Assembly: GCA_024226735.1 (NCBI GenBank)
Contig: JAAELL010000267.1
Span: 1 to 38,688 of the forward strand
Length of the DNA: 38,688 bases
Direction of reading: 5' to 3'
Source: a bacterium
GTDB taxonomy: Bacteria > Planctomycetota > UBA1135 > GCA-002686595
The notes under the pieces: generated by a model
Database searches by the model: none
What the model was told of the DNA's origin: nothing
What the model saw: the letters and a program-made list of their open reading frames with translations, nothing else
Shown here: one piece after another, positions 17,601-25,611 of the stretch
How the letters are laid out: each line of letters opens with the position of its first letter
How positions within the stretch are numbered: position 1 is the first letter of the stretch
Made by a program: the position numbers and the translations under genes

Positions 17601-17831
17601 GCCGTCGACACTGAGGTCCGGGACGACGCCCGTCAGCACGGTGGTCACGTGCTTGCACCGCTCGATTCCACGCCCACTCTGCGGACAGCCCTCGATCGGG
17701 GCACCCTCGAGGTCGGACGCGAGCAGCGCGTCCGAGCCCTCGATGAGGTAGCTGTGCCCGGCGGCGATGGGCAGAACCACCCGGCCGCCATGGCTGCAGC
17801 ACAGGTCGGCGCGGAGGTTGAGGTGCTTCAC
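14628..17831 (-). CDS. PAAR-like tip fused to a large membrane-inserting protein (VasX-like effector candidate)
   Basis: A 1067-residue protein. Residues 9-95 resemble PAAR-like tip domains of type VI systems, with C12-S-H-G-G, G48-C-P, C59 and a repeated small-residue beta pattern. The middle (about 110-560) is variable. Residues about 560-760 are helical, followed by a strongly hydrophobic hairpin at 757-797 and the motif LLRDFLRATEFG (to 813). This order recalls VasX-type pore-forming effectors, which carry C-terminal membrane helices. A beta-rich tail follows. The GTG start at 17831 overlaps the upstream stop (GTGA), so it is coupled as the last gene of the block. No immunity gene was recognised nearby. 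Family calls are by eye and could be wrong; an uncharacterised structural membrane protein is the alternative. Confidence 0.5.
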   Translation of the reverse strand: MKHLNLRADLCCSHGGRVVLPIAAGHSYLIEGSDALLASDLEGAPIEGCPQSGRGIERCKHVTTVLTGVVPDLSVDGGAPVDESVLALTDGCPPGLVRLVAPPPTCSHSLGALVPAPMDAREGAEPPRATSSSRPASAAHNQSPGLDVSLLLDLSEVDSVASALPTRFKIHVRVLQESGCFECAVELPRDGQAVRLETGLDARLESWVFATNNPFWSQADDLTPTAVSAPCVAPPRGSPVRLRPGARDARWRGTWSEILADEDPRPPWPIVARANGLPFDDPRKLPAWSLVRLPVHAPARVRHLELELRPTYPLLLSLDRLTPSVARPVEALCDQLATPTILSRVELAAACVDLEERSGRSRLGTAFRSVPSGPRIDRHPQPRRRLHSILLDAFRSQVRERVPPVEDEARRLRDAFDLSDTGWSRLQDESRALARATPMHLSLCGPRRARIGEPESKLLRPYLHAATQQGPEPVVHAALSALTRFRQLVELLDGASAWPAGHDGLLTNREAWDAWFSDAHVRLQDTSDPVDPLPGSTSISLVGCAWQRRIADVLAATSVALFDYLDWFEARSRTFVQLAVHRSLYIEAATPLLELRLFFGSFLVTELNAGQVSELYEALSGRSDLSELRAVRRKLRARSGLARARGRLLQFRGLLAAFVTLEIVQRWADSNEPVDRDFVRDAVEVAQLVSDGANHLVATRLNPLTGRGLRGLQPSTLRKIPVAKLAQRTTRVLALAAIALDGLDLFDEVRTGNEVRGLLFGSSVGLGVLFFLGVVSGPVAIAGLLATSILLAVTELTAREKLLRDFLRATEFGDKGLQIDGHPFRDFTWTATAWDARREKYLEWPHGGAVDKLRELHDLLRELQWTHRAARLEASLFVGPHRHGPCNAVVLDIQPDPLVSSTPAATLAVEGLLSARSDRISIVARAGGAELLVDLETEDAPEQPETHVARRGGVDCAVAPRSALVRSLRSGDGVPTLLVLPPPPPFHLRMRLPAAPQFPLRLVLMPRTVAAKGETDRALGRHTLELNDADERRPVRAAEEVHGYLAGDRLSLTPPPGYLGPDGLPTL

Positions 17832-18607
17832 TCCAGTTCCGCCAGCTTGCGCCGTTCTCCCACCTGCAAGAGGTCCGTCCAGCCATCGGGTAGCACGCCG
17901 AAGGGCAGGACCGTCGAGATGCGGATCGGCCACCGGCCTTCCCCCAGCACCGGCTGCACCTGTTCCGCCGAGAGCTCGAGGACGATGCCCGGCCGTTGGC
18001 CCTGGCGCACGCTCGACTCGAACAGCGACGACGCGAGTGCACGAGACGGCGTCAGGCTCACCGGATCCGCGAGCATCGCGAGCGAGCCACCTTGCGCGAG
18101 CAGCTCTCGGCCGCGCGCCAAGAGGGCATGGACTGCGGCCGGAATCTCGGGCACGGCAGGCAACAGTTCGGGCTGCGGCTCGGAGATCGCCGTCGACGTC
18201 GACGGCCAGGCCGCGATTTCCGGCAGCACGCTTTCCAGGAGCCACGGTCTGTGGCGAAGATCGCTCAGCTCACCGGCGGTGAGGCACGTCGCGTCGTAGC
18301 GGTAGGTGGGTCTCCCGTGGCGGTCGGCCGGTTGGCCGGTGAGCACGCGCAAGTAGACCCATCCGTGCGGCTGCTCGGCGAAGGCGTGCGGGCACGATCG
18401 CGCCTGTGCGTACGGCAGCACGAGTTCCAGTCGGCCCAATCCGCGCGCAGCCGCCAAGTGCTGCAGCAGGGGGGCCAGCCAACTGTGGAGCCGATCGAAA
18501 TCGGCGCGCGCCGTGGGCGGGTCCGCGAGCAAGAAGCGGTAGTCGCGGTCGGACGAAGCGTCGGCCGAGGTGGGGGGCTTGCCGAATAGGTAGTAGCGGA
18601 TGCGCAC
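17828..18607 (-). CDS. GTPase-associated (GAP1 N-domain-like) protein
   Basis: A 259-residue soluble protein. The opening RIRYYLFGKPP and the block GWVYLRVLTG...DRHGRPTYRYDATCLTAGEL (DRHGRP at 95-100) resemble the N-terminal domain of GTPase-associated protein 1 (GAP1), a partner of predicted conflict-system GTPases. The match is remembered, not computed. No catalytic motif is evident. The GTG at 18607 is chosen as start: it lies 10 bases after the GTPase stop, and homology begins there. It ends in a 4-base overlap with the PAAR-like gene. An adaptor between the GTPase and the effector is an attractive but unproven role. Confidence 0.45.
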   Translation of the reverse strand: MRIRYYLFGKPPTSADASSDRDYRFLLADPPTARADFDRLHSWLAPLLQHLAAARGLGRLELVLPYAQARSCPHAFAEQPHGWVYLRVLTGQPADRHGRPTYRYDATCLTAGELSDLRHRPWLLESVLPEIAAWPSTSTAISEPQPELLPAVPEIPAAVHALLARGRELLAQGGSLAMLADPVSLTPSRALASSLFESSVRQGQRPGIVLELSAEQVQPVLGEGRWPIRISTVLPFGVLPDGWTDLLQVGERRKLAELE

Positions 18608-18617
18608 GGCGATGCCC

Positions 18618-20633
18618 TCACTCGAACCAGGTGAAGTCGACGAGCTCGAGACCGGCGCGCACGTCCGCCAGCCAGTCGGGCGGAGCGACCCCCAACGCCG
18701 GGTCCAGGCCTCCGCCCACCTCGAGCGGATTTCGCACGGCGTCGAGCAGCGCCGCAAGGGACGAGGGCTCATCGCACGCCTTGTAGCCGAGCACTCGCGG
18801 CGCTCCGTCGCCGCGCGACAGCGTCACTCGACGCACAGTCCGCGTGACGTGGAAGCGACCACCCTCTGCGACGGTGCCGTCGACGCGCGCATCGCGACCG
18901 ATGGCAATCTCCTGGACGCGGCCATCCACGTGTTCGACTCGCAGCGCAAGCGGCGGGTCGAGCTCGCGGTCGACGTAGAATCGGTCGCCGCGCTCATCGT
19001 GTCGCCTGGCGCCGTTGCTCCAGTCCAGCGCTTTGGCGCTGTAGGGATTCGAGGGGAAGAAGTGCTCGTGTGCCTTCGCGCACCTGTCGATGGCGCCGAG
19101 CCGAAGGTTGGCGCGACGCAGCCAGCGCAGAATCGGCCGACCGATTCCGTCGACGCCCAGTGCGCTGCGCCGCGCGGTCAGCCAGGTCTCGAGGGCGACG
19201 TCGAGATCGACCTCGCCCTCGGCGGGATCGAAACCCTTGACGTGCCCGCGCGCGAGCTGGGCAAGCGCGGCGAATCCGCGCAACAGTTGCTCGATATGTG
19301 GCGCCCAGCGCTCATCCTCCTGGGCCCAAGGCTGCATGAGCGCTCGGCACTGCTCCATTGCTACTTCGACCTCGTCGAGACTCGCGAGCAGCTCGGTGAG
19401 CTTGGAACTGTGGTCCTGGACCAGCGGGTCCTCCTTGACCGCGTCCAGCTCCGGGTCGTCCAGCGCGACGTCCATGTCCGACCATTTGCGCGCGGTGGGC
19501 CCGCGCATCTCCCGCATGAGTTCGGCCGCGACCTGCGCTCGCGCTCGACTGATTCCCTCGAGCGCGCTGCGTACCGTGGGCCACGGGCGACCGATTCCGG
19601 GCAGCGGATCGTTCGGCCCGGCACTGGCAATCACTGTGCCGCGTTCGAACGAGGTGATTCCGATCGCCAGCGTGGCCAGGCCCAGCGCGAACGACAGGAG
19701 CACGCGCGCCGAGCCCAGCCGCGGCTTGCTGCGCGTGTGTCGCAGGTGCTCGAAGAAGTCTCCGAACAGCGGTACGATCCCCGGTTGACTCCAACCCCGC
19801 AACAGGCCGCGTGCGGGCTTCGCGGCGAGACAGTATCCATTGAGCCATCCGGCGCGCGGACTCTGCCAGTTGACGACCTCCAGCCAGAGCTGACGCGTGT
19901 TGTTCATGAGCTGCGTCAAGATCGGATGCGGGCCGGCGGAGTGGCGTGCCGCTTGGCGCAAGAACGTTTCGAGCGCCGCCGGATTTCGACGGTCGCGGCG
20001 GAGGCGGCGCAACGCACGCATCGCGCGTCGCCCGCTGACGACTCGCATCGGGAGCGGGTCCGACGAGCCGTATTCGTCAGCCTTCGTGAACGCGATGGCG
20101 ACCATCAACTCCGGGTTGTTGCGCGTCGCCAGATGAAGGTGCGAGAGCATGTGTCGCAGCAGGCGATCGTTCTCGGGAAGCTGCTCGACGGCCTCCGGCG
20201 CGAGGGCGAGGATCAGAAGGTCGCAGTTGCAGCTCGCCTGGTACAAGGGCGGGTAGTCCTCGGGATCCAAGCCCTTCGGCGGTGGCTCTTCCAGAAGCAG
20301 GCCGCCCTGCGTGTCGAGCAGCTCGAGCGGCCGTTCCTCGCCGTCGATGCGAATCCAGCCATCGTAGAGCACCGTCGGCTCCGTCGTCGGGTTGGGGTAG
20401 TGCGGGCCCAACACGTCGATCGTCTTTCCCGTCGGCTCGATGAAGTACGAGATCCCGCGCGGGGCGATGTGGTCGGTCGGCGTTTGAATGAGGCCCTGGA
20501 CGAGAGTCGTCTTGCCTGCGCCAATCCCGCCGATCTCGGTGATGCGGATCGGCTGCGGGGCTGCGCGAGCGGGCCCCCTGCGACTGTTCGTCAGGACTCT
20601 GCGCAGCGCGCCGAACATGCGACTGAAGACCAT
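18618..20633 (-). CDS. Membrane-anchored P-loop GTPase, TssM-like layout
   Basis: A 671-residue protein. The GTPase domain spans about 28-200: Walker A GGIGAGKTT (35-43, K41), a G3-like LDTQGG (106-111) and a G4-like TKAD (183-186). One membrane span lies at about 309-328. A helical region (350-560) and a C-terminal beta domain (about 570-671) follow. NTPase, span, helical part, beta domain is the same order as TssM/IcmF of type VI secretion, but at little over half the usual length. The GTPase core also recalls the double-GTPase family of predicted conflict systems. ATG 20633 follows the previous stop by two bases, with GGAAGGAG upstream. It probably works with the C-tail-anchored partner just before it. 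Confidence 0.6.
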   Translation of the reverse strand: MVFSRMFGALRRVLTNSRRGPARAAPQPIRITEIGGIGAGKTTLVQGLIQTPTDHIAPRGISYFIEPTGKTIDVLGPHYPNPTTEPTVLYDGWIRIDGEERPLELLDTQGGLLLEEPPPKGLDPEDYPPLYQASCNCDLLILALAPEAVEQLPENDRLLRHMLSHLHLATRNNPELMVAIAFTKADEYGSSDPLPMRVVSGRRAMRALRRLRRDRRNPAALETFLRQAARHSAGPHPILTQLMNNTRQLWLEVVNWQSPRAGWLNGYCLAAKPARGLLRGWSQPGIVPLFGDFFEHLRHTRSKPRLGSARVLLSFALGLATLAIGITSFERGTVIASAGPNDPLPGIGRPWPTVRSALEGISRARAQVAAELMREMRGPTARKWSDMDVALDDPELDAVKEDPLVQDHSSKLTELLASLDEVEVAMEQCRALMQPWAQEDERWAPHIEQLLRGFAALAQLARGHVKGFDPAEGEVDLDVALETWLTARRSALGVDGIGRPILRWLRRANLRLGAIDRCAKAHEHFFPSNPYSAKALDWSNGARRHDERGDRFYVDRELDPPLALRVEHVDGRVQEIAIGRDARVDGTVAEGGRFHVTRTVRRVTLSRGDGAPRVLGYKACDEPSSLAALLDAVRNPLEVGGGLDPALGVAPPDWLADVRAGLELVDFTWFE

Positions 20634-20635
20634 CA

Positions 20636-21538
20636 CTATCGTGCTCCTTCCTCTCGCTCCGTCTGCCACTGCGCGAGCAATGGTTCGATGTGCTCTTCGG
20701 TGTAGCGCGCCACCTCGCGGCGCCCGATCCAGACGAGTGCGAAACCGGCGACGAACGTCAGAGCCGCGCAGACGCTGGCGACGAGTCGCCACGCCCCGCG
20801 CCAGCGCCAGCGGTTGCGGTTCCCGCTGAACTTCAAGCGCAGGCGACCGGCGAACGAGACCGGCATGAACGGCGCGTTGACTGCCTTCGCGCGATCGGGC
20901 GATCTCCAGGAGGCGACGAAGCGCTGCAACCGATCTTGCTTGCGCGGCGCCTTGTCGTGCCCCGCGTCGAGCACGCCGACGGCGTACAGGTAGGCCGCGA
21001 CGTTGGCGTGTCGCTCGTTCGAGCCCGAGCGCAGCAGCTCGAGCAGGCCCGGGTGGAGCGCGGCGGCTTGCGCGATCTCCAGGAAGGCGAGACTGGCGGC
21101 GCTGCTGGCCCGGTCGGAACACGCGTGGGAGTAGAGCTCGGTGACGACGTCGGCGAGCAGCTCGAGCTGATTCGCCGCGGTCGGGACGTCGAGCGCCTGC
21201 GCCAGTCCGGCCGGCCAGACTTGCGACAGCGCATGGGAAGCGACGCAGACCGTGATCAGGGCGGTGGTTCGGCCCCAAATGTCGAGACCCGGTGCGCGCG
21301 CGACAAGCGGGCTCGCGATCGTCCGAATGATCTCCTCGGCGTCCTCCGGCTCCAGCTCGTTGCGTGCCTTCAGCAGTGCGGCGAGTGCGGCGCACCACCG
21401 TCCGTAGGCGTTGCGCGGCGCGTACAACGCGACCGGGGCGAGAATCGGTTCGAGCGCGGGCGGCACCGTGAATCCACTCGGGCAGGGCGTCGCGAACGGT
21501 GCTGTAAGTGCAGACAATCGGATGCTCTTGTTGCTCAT
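20636..21538 (-). CDS. C-tail-anchored helical protein, TssL-like topology
   Basis: A 300-residue protein with an all-helical soluble N-terminal region (about 30-220), a basic stretch (232-250) and a single membrane helix (251-271) followed by a charged tail of about 30 residues. No family motif is recognised. A cytoplasmic helical domain with one C-terminal membrane anchor is the topology of TssL/DotU, and the next gene has a TssM-like domain order, two bases downstream. The ATG at 21538 overlaps the stop of the preceding gene (ATGA). The resemblance is in layout, not sequence, so an unrelated anchor protein remains possible. Confidence 0.5.
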   Translation of the reverse strand: MSNKSIRLSALTAPFATPCPSGFTVPPALEPILAPVALYAPRNAYGRWCAALAALLKARNELEPEDAEEIIRTIASPLVARAPGLDIWGRTTALITVCVASHALSQVWPAGLAQALDVPTAANQLELLADVVTELYSHACSDRASSAASLAFLEIAQAAALHPGLLELLRSGSNERHANVAAYLYAVGVLDAGHDKAPRKQDRLQRFVASWRSPDRAKAVNAPFMPVSFAGRLRLKFSGNRNRWRWRGAWRLVASVCAALTFVAGFALVWIGRREVARYTEEHIEPLLAQWQTEREEGAR

Positions 21539-24171
21539 CGAGATTCCTCAGAGACCCAGACTTCGAGGGAACGCTGGTGCGCGGAGAGCCCCGAGACGAG
21601 GAGCGTCTCGCTGCCGCCGAGGCTTTGCGCGGACACGCGGTACACGTGTGCGGAACCGCGGGGCTCGCGGGCGAGGTCCGCTTCCAGCAGGACGTCGTCA
21701 CAGCGCAGGTGAACGCCGCGCGGAGACTCGTCCGCCATCGGGAGGCGCAGCTCGAGCCAGTTCACGGCCAGGTTCGTCTGCAACGTAACCGCTAGCTGGT
21801 CGGAGCCCGTCGGCCAGAACTCCACCTGCTCCGGACGCGGCAGGCGCCGGAAGCCTTCGGCGAGCGAGTTGGCGGGGTCGTGCGCGAGCTCGGCGAGCTG
21901 GGCGACCTGCTGCTCGCCCAGAAGGCCGGTGAGTGCCGTCTTGTCCGCGACCGCCGCGCGGACGGCGCGGGCGAGCGGGATACCCTGGTTGTTCGCCGCC
22001 GACTTCAGCGCGGCTCCGCGCGCGAGTCGTTCGGCGAGATCGGGGATCAGGAGCTCACGCCAACATTGCTTGAGCTCGATCGCGTGGTACAGAAAGGCGG
22101 TCAACCGGCTCGAGGAGCCGCAATGGTTGTCGATCCACTCGAGCCAACCTTGGACGCGCTGACGCACGGGAAGGGTCCAGTCGCGCTGTTCCTCGCTCTC
22201 GTTGCCCAGGGCGCACAAGCGCCGAACGGTGGGTCGCCACACGAACTCGAACCGGTTGTCCGCGCGGTGCCAGCGGAGGCGGCCGAGGTAGAGGTGACTG
22301 GGCCTGGGGAACGTCGGAATCGAGGTTGCGTCGGCGACCTCGAGAATCAACTCCAAGAGCCGGTCGGACCCCGCTTCGGCTTCGATCGACGGGCGGTTGA
22401 TCCGCAGCGCCGCGTCGAAGACGAGCTCGGAAGTCTCACCGGCGTGAAGGCTCCCGGAGATCCAGCGGGAAGCGCCGAGCTCGATCGGATACCAGTCGGG
22501 CGTGACGCCACTGAGGTCGCCGACGTCGAGCAGGAGCCGTGTGTCCTCGAGCCTCACGCGCACGGACGCCGCGAGCTCGAAACGGTGCAGTCCATGGCAG
22601 GCATCGGGGTGGAAGCTCGCTTGGAGTCGGTGCGCCTCGAACCAGCGCTCGATCACCTCGCTGCGGGCCGTGTCTCCGGCCGTCGGCGGCGGAACGTCGT
22701 AGCAGTCTTGAGTTTGCATGGTCTGATTCGCTCGTCCGTTGAACTGTGCTTCGTCAAAGCGGCCTTGCGGGTCGTCCCACACGAGCTCGCCCGTCTGGCG
22801 CAGTACGAATCCAAGGGGGAGTTGAAGGCGCCAAGCGAGGGTCTGCTCGGCGTACTCGGGTTGGCGGTGCTCCAGCACGGGGCGCTCGGCACCGACCGGG
22901 CGCACGATGCGAGGCCAGCCGTCGACGGCCCAGCGTTCGACGCGGCGACGTGCGTCGAGCGCGTGCCCCGGCTCTTCCAGGACGAGGATCGAAATGACCG
23001 CTTCGCGCCACGCCGTGAGGTCGGTCGATTCCGACCACGGGCAGCGGATCAAGTGCGCGATGAGCAGGCGTTCGGCCAGATCGTTGTCCGGTGCACGATT
23101 GCCGTGTGGCCGCGCGGGCAGGAGTACGAGCTGATCGAAGCGCTTGCGTTCCGGTTCCGCGATGTGCGCGGACGCGCTGGCGAGGTAGGACCACGACCCT
23201 CCGTCGACACCGGTCGCCTCGTCGCGCTGCACGGGAGAGCGCACGTCCCAAGCGACCGGTCGCGCACGCCGGTCCATCTCAGCTCCCGCGCCCAGCTGCG
23301 CAAGCACATCGCCGCGCACGGCGCGCAGCACGCGTTCGACTGGACGGCTCGGCTCGCGACCGTCGTCGAGAACCGCAGCGCGGTAGCCTTCCGGTGATTG
23401 GGGGGCAGCGTCGAAGAGCTCGAGTCTCAGGCGCGATGCCTGGTTGTCTTCGTCGAGAAGGTGGATCGCGCCGCCGTCGCAGAGCGTATCGATCAAGTCG
23501 GGGTCGTCGATGAGTCGCCACAAGGTCCATGCGCTCGGCCGCTCGGAGGGTGGGCACGTCGCGAGTATCGACTCGGCCAGGGCCGCGCGCGCTCGCCTAC
23601 GCTCGGGCGCGAAGTACTCGGGGTGTCCCGTGCGGCGCGTGGGAGGCAGGACGCGAGCATCTCCGGCGCCGGCGCCGGCGCCGGCCGCCGCGAGCAGGCG
23701 CGGGCACGCGTCGGGCGTGAGCGTCACGTGCACGGGTTCGACGATGAGCGACCATCCGTCGGAGCCCGGCTCGCTCGTCACGATTCGGCCACCGTCGTTC
23801 GGGCTGTCGACCGGTGTGGTCGCGGTTTGGACGAATCGCAGACGCCGACGATCGTAGGGCTTGCGTGGGTTGCGTCCGAGCCACTCGATGTCGAACCACC
23901 GGCCCTCGTGCTGGATGCGCTTGCGGTCGACGACGGCGCACACGCTCCCCGGCGCGTCGGTGAAGACATCCCCATGGCGCCGCAACGCCGCGACGAGCCG
24001 TTGGGGGGCGCTCGTCATGATCACGACCTCGTCGCCGTGCAGCTCGAGCGATGCTCGCGGCCGTGGAGTGAAGTCGTGCAGGGACCACAGTCCATGCTCC
24101 TCGAGGAAGGAGCGCAGGTGTGCGGACGGCGATGCTCCGAGAAGCAGCCAGGCGGAGAGTTCCACGCTCAT
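21535..24171 (-). CDS. Large protein of unknown function in the injection-like block
   Basis: An 878-residue protein that I do not recognise. It has no signal peptide or membrane span. It opens with MSVELSAWLLLGASPSAHLR, has a low-complexity Ala/Gly stretch at 161-170 (from a GGCGCC repeat) and alternates helical and beta-rich parts. Many Trp/Asp-rich surface-like segments occur in the second half. The ATG at 24171 overlaps the stop of the VgrG-like gene and the stop overlaps the next ATG, so it is translationally coupled on both sides. Position between a spike-like gene and membrane-complex-like genes would suit a baseplate or adaptor component, but this is inference only. Confidence 0.6.
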   Translation of the reverse strand: MSVELSAWLLLGASPSAHLRSFLEEHGLWSLHDFTPRPRASLELHGDEVVIMTSAPQRLVAALRRHGDVFTDAPGSVCAVVDRKRIQHEGRWFDIEWLGRNPRKPYDRRRLRFVQTATTPVDSPNDGGRIVTSEPGSDGWSLIVEPVHVTLTPDACPRLLAAAGAGAGAGDARVLPPTRRTGHPEYFAPERRRARAALAESILATCPPSERPSAWTLWRLIDDPDLIDTLCDGGAIHLLDEDNQASRLRLELFDAAPQSPEGYRAAVLDDGREPSRPVERVLRAVRGDVLAQLGAGAEMDRRARPVAWDVRSPVQRDEATGVDGGSWSYLASASAHIAEPERKRFDQLVLLPARPHGNRAPDNDLAERLLIAHLIRCPWSESTDLTAWREAVISILVLEEPGHALDARRRVERWAVDGWPRIVRPVGAERPVLEHRQPEYAEQTLAWRLQLPLGFVLRQTGELVWDDPQGRFDEAQFNGRANQTMQTQDCYDVPPPTAGDTARSEVIERWFEAHRLQASFHPDACHGLHRFELAASVRVRLEDTRLLLDVGDLSGVTPDWYPIELGASRWISGSLHAGETSELVFDAALRINRPSIEAEAGSDRLLELILEVADATSIPTFPRPSHLYLGRLRWHRADNRFEFVWRPTVRRLCALGNESEEQRDWTLPVRQRVQGWLEWIDNHCGSSSRLTAFLYHAIELKQCWRELLIPDLAERLARGAALKSAANNQGIPLARAVRAAVADKTALTGLLGEQQVAQLAELAHDPANSLAEGFRRLPRPEQVEFWPTGSDQLAVTLQTNLAVNWLELRLPMADESPRGVHLRCDDVLLEADLAREPRGSAHVYRVSAQSLGGSETLLVSGLSAHQRSLEVWVSEESR

Positions 24172-25595
24172 GCTTTCGACGTTCGGACGGACCCGTTCAT
24201 CGCGAGACGGGCTCCGGCGGCGGTTAAAACGAGGGGGTTGTTCGACTCGACGCCACACGCCGTTTCGATCGTGAGGCGTTCCATGCGCGTCGCGTGCACG
24301 GCCGGCACGTTCAAGCCGAGCTGAGTCTCGAAGTCGATCGAGGGGGACGGAAAGCGCGCGACCTTGTGGCGCACGTTGCCGTGCACCAACAGCGGCTCTC
24401 CAAGTCGTCCGCTCCACGCGACGTCGACGCGGCTGCCCGGGGCGAGCGGCATGTGCACGCCGCCGCGCTCGTCCTCGCCGGTCGAGAGGCTGACTGCGAG
24501 GCCCGCGATCGTATTCCGGTTGCTTTCGAAACCGTCCAAGGCGACATCGACCCAAGGATGTCGCTCCTTCCCGTCCCGCACGACGCCGGTGCCGGACCAC
24601 GGTCCGAGGCCTCGCTCAGGGCGCGGTCCTACGAGCCGGCAGTCGTCCGGAGCGAGCTCGAGCTCGGTCTCCCAAGCGAAGCCTGTGCCGGCACCGGGAG
24701 CGTACAGCCGGTCGCGCACTCCGACGACGGAGTGCTCCATGTCCCCTAAGAAGAGCGGCAGCGCTCGTGCGACCCAGTTCGTCCAAGCCTCGTCCGAGTA
24801 CGAGCGCCCCGCCCAGAGAAGCGTCACGATGGCAGCCGTGAGCTCGCCCTTGCCGAACGCTCGCTTGTAGGGGGCTGCCGGCGAGACGCCCGCGAGTCGC
24901 ACGGACGCCTGCGGGGGGGCGATGCGCCTTTGTTTCGTGGCACCGATCGCGCGCCAAGCGGATGCGTGGGGCCAGGTGGCGACTCGGCCGGCGACGCCGC
25001 CTTGCAGTCTGGCGGTGACTGTGACTGGCCAGACGGGCGAGTCGCCGGCGAGTCGCGGCAGCTGCTCGAGCACGTGCAGCGCGGCGTCCCAGTCGCTCGC
25101 GAAGTCCTGGACCACCGTGCCGAACCACGAACCGTCGAAGGCGATGCTGCGCAGTGAGTTCGCCAGCGCCTCGGGCAGCTCGAGAGCGGCGTCGAGCTCC
25201 GCCAGGATCTCGACTACGTTCTCGCCGGAGAACACGCGCCGCCGCGGCTGCGTCGCCGCAGGGGCTTGCCCCTCGGCGGGCTCGCGCTCGTCGCCCTCGG
25301 CGTCGATCCGAATCGGTGTCGCTCCGTCGGCGGGCGCCCAGCCCGTGACCGCGCACGGCGGACAGACGACGTAGGAGCCGGCGATCACCGAGGCCATGAC
25401 ACTCCCCGACACGAGGAGCTCCGCCACCTTCGAATCCAACGCGACGACGCTTCCGGGCGCGGGGACGACAGCGAACGACCACGCGAGCCCCGCGTCGATG
25501 CGGCGGTACAACGTGAGCTCTCGTACCTGCGCCGTAAGTTTGGCGCTCGGCCCGGATAGAGTCAGCTTGGGGTCGGGCATGTGAACTTCGAGCAC
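24168..25595 (-). CDS. Minimal VgrG/gpD-like spike protein candidate
   Basis: A 475-residue protein. The N-terminal part looks like a phage late-control gpD/VgrG hub: paired beta segments in 10-80, then a block around 155-180 (VVQDFASDWDAALHVLEQL) that parallels the VgrG pattern VQ-x-x-x-SD-(F/W)-D-x-x-x-x-L-x-E. Residues about 333-410 resemble the gp5 OB fold (GVHMPLAPGSRVDVAWSGR, LGEPLLVHGNV), equivalent to the VgrG segment P-x-x-G-x-x-V-x-V-x-(F/W)-x-x-G-(D/E)-P-x-x-x-G. There is no long beta-prism tail; typical VgrGs exceed 600 residues. The GTG start at 25595 is supported by GGAGGAGG five bases upstream. It would form the central spike carrying a PAAR tip. Confidence 0.55.
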   Translation of the reverse strand: MLEVHMPDPKLTLSGPSAKLTAQVRELTLYRRIDAGLAWSFAVVPAPGSVVALDSKVAELLVSGSVMASVIAGSYVVCPPCAVTGWAPADGATPIRIDAEGDEREPAEGQAPAATQPRRRVFSGENVVEILAELDAALELPEALANSLRSIAFDGSWFGTVVQDFASDWDAALHVLEQLPRLAGDSPVWPVTVTARLQGGVAGRVATWPHASAWRAIGATKQRRIAPPQASVRLAGVSPAAPYKRAFGKGELTAAIVTLLWAGRSYSDEAWTNWVARALPLFLGDMEHSVVGVRDRLYAPGAGTGFAWETELELAPDDCRLVGPRPERGLGPWSGTGVVRDGKERHPWVDVALDGFESNRNTIAGLAVSLSTGEDERGGVHMPLAPGSRVDVAWSGRLGEPLLVHGNVRHKVARFPSPSIDFETQLGLNVPAVHATRMERLTIETACGVESNNPLVLTAAGARLAMNGSVRTSKA

Positions 25596-25611
25596 GGCTG
25601 CCTCCTCCCGA

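Noticed and set aside
18600-20705. Rightward 701-codon open frame opposite the GTPase gene
   Set aside because: Antisense shadow; no domain or composition of a real protein, while the minus strand has Walker A and other GTPase motifs.
21880-23397. Rightward 505-codon open frame inside the 878-residue gene
   Set aside because: Shadow frame; no start context, and the minus-strand gene is coupled to both neighbours.
23660-23692. GGCGCC-type microsatellite as a phase-variation switch
   Set aside because: The unit is six bases, so gain or loss keeps the frame; it only changes an Ala/Gly stretch.
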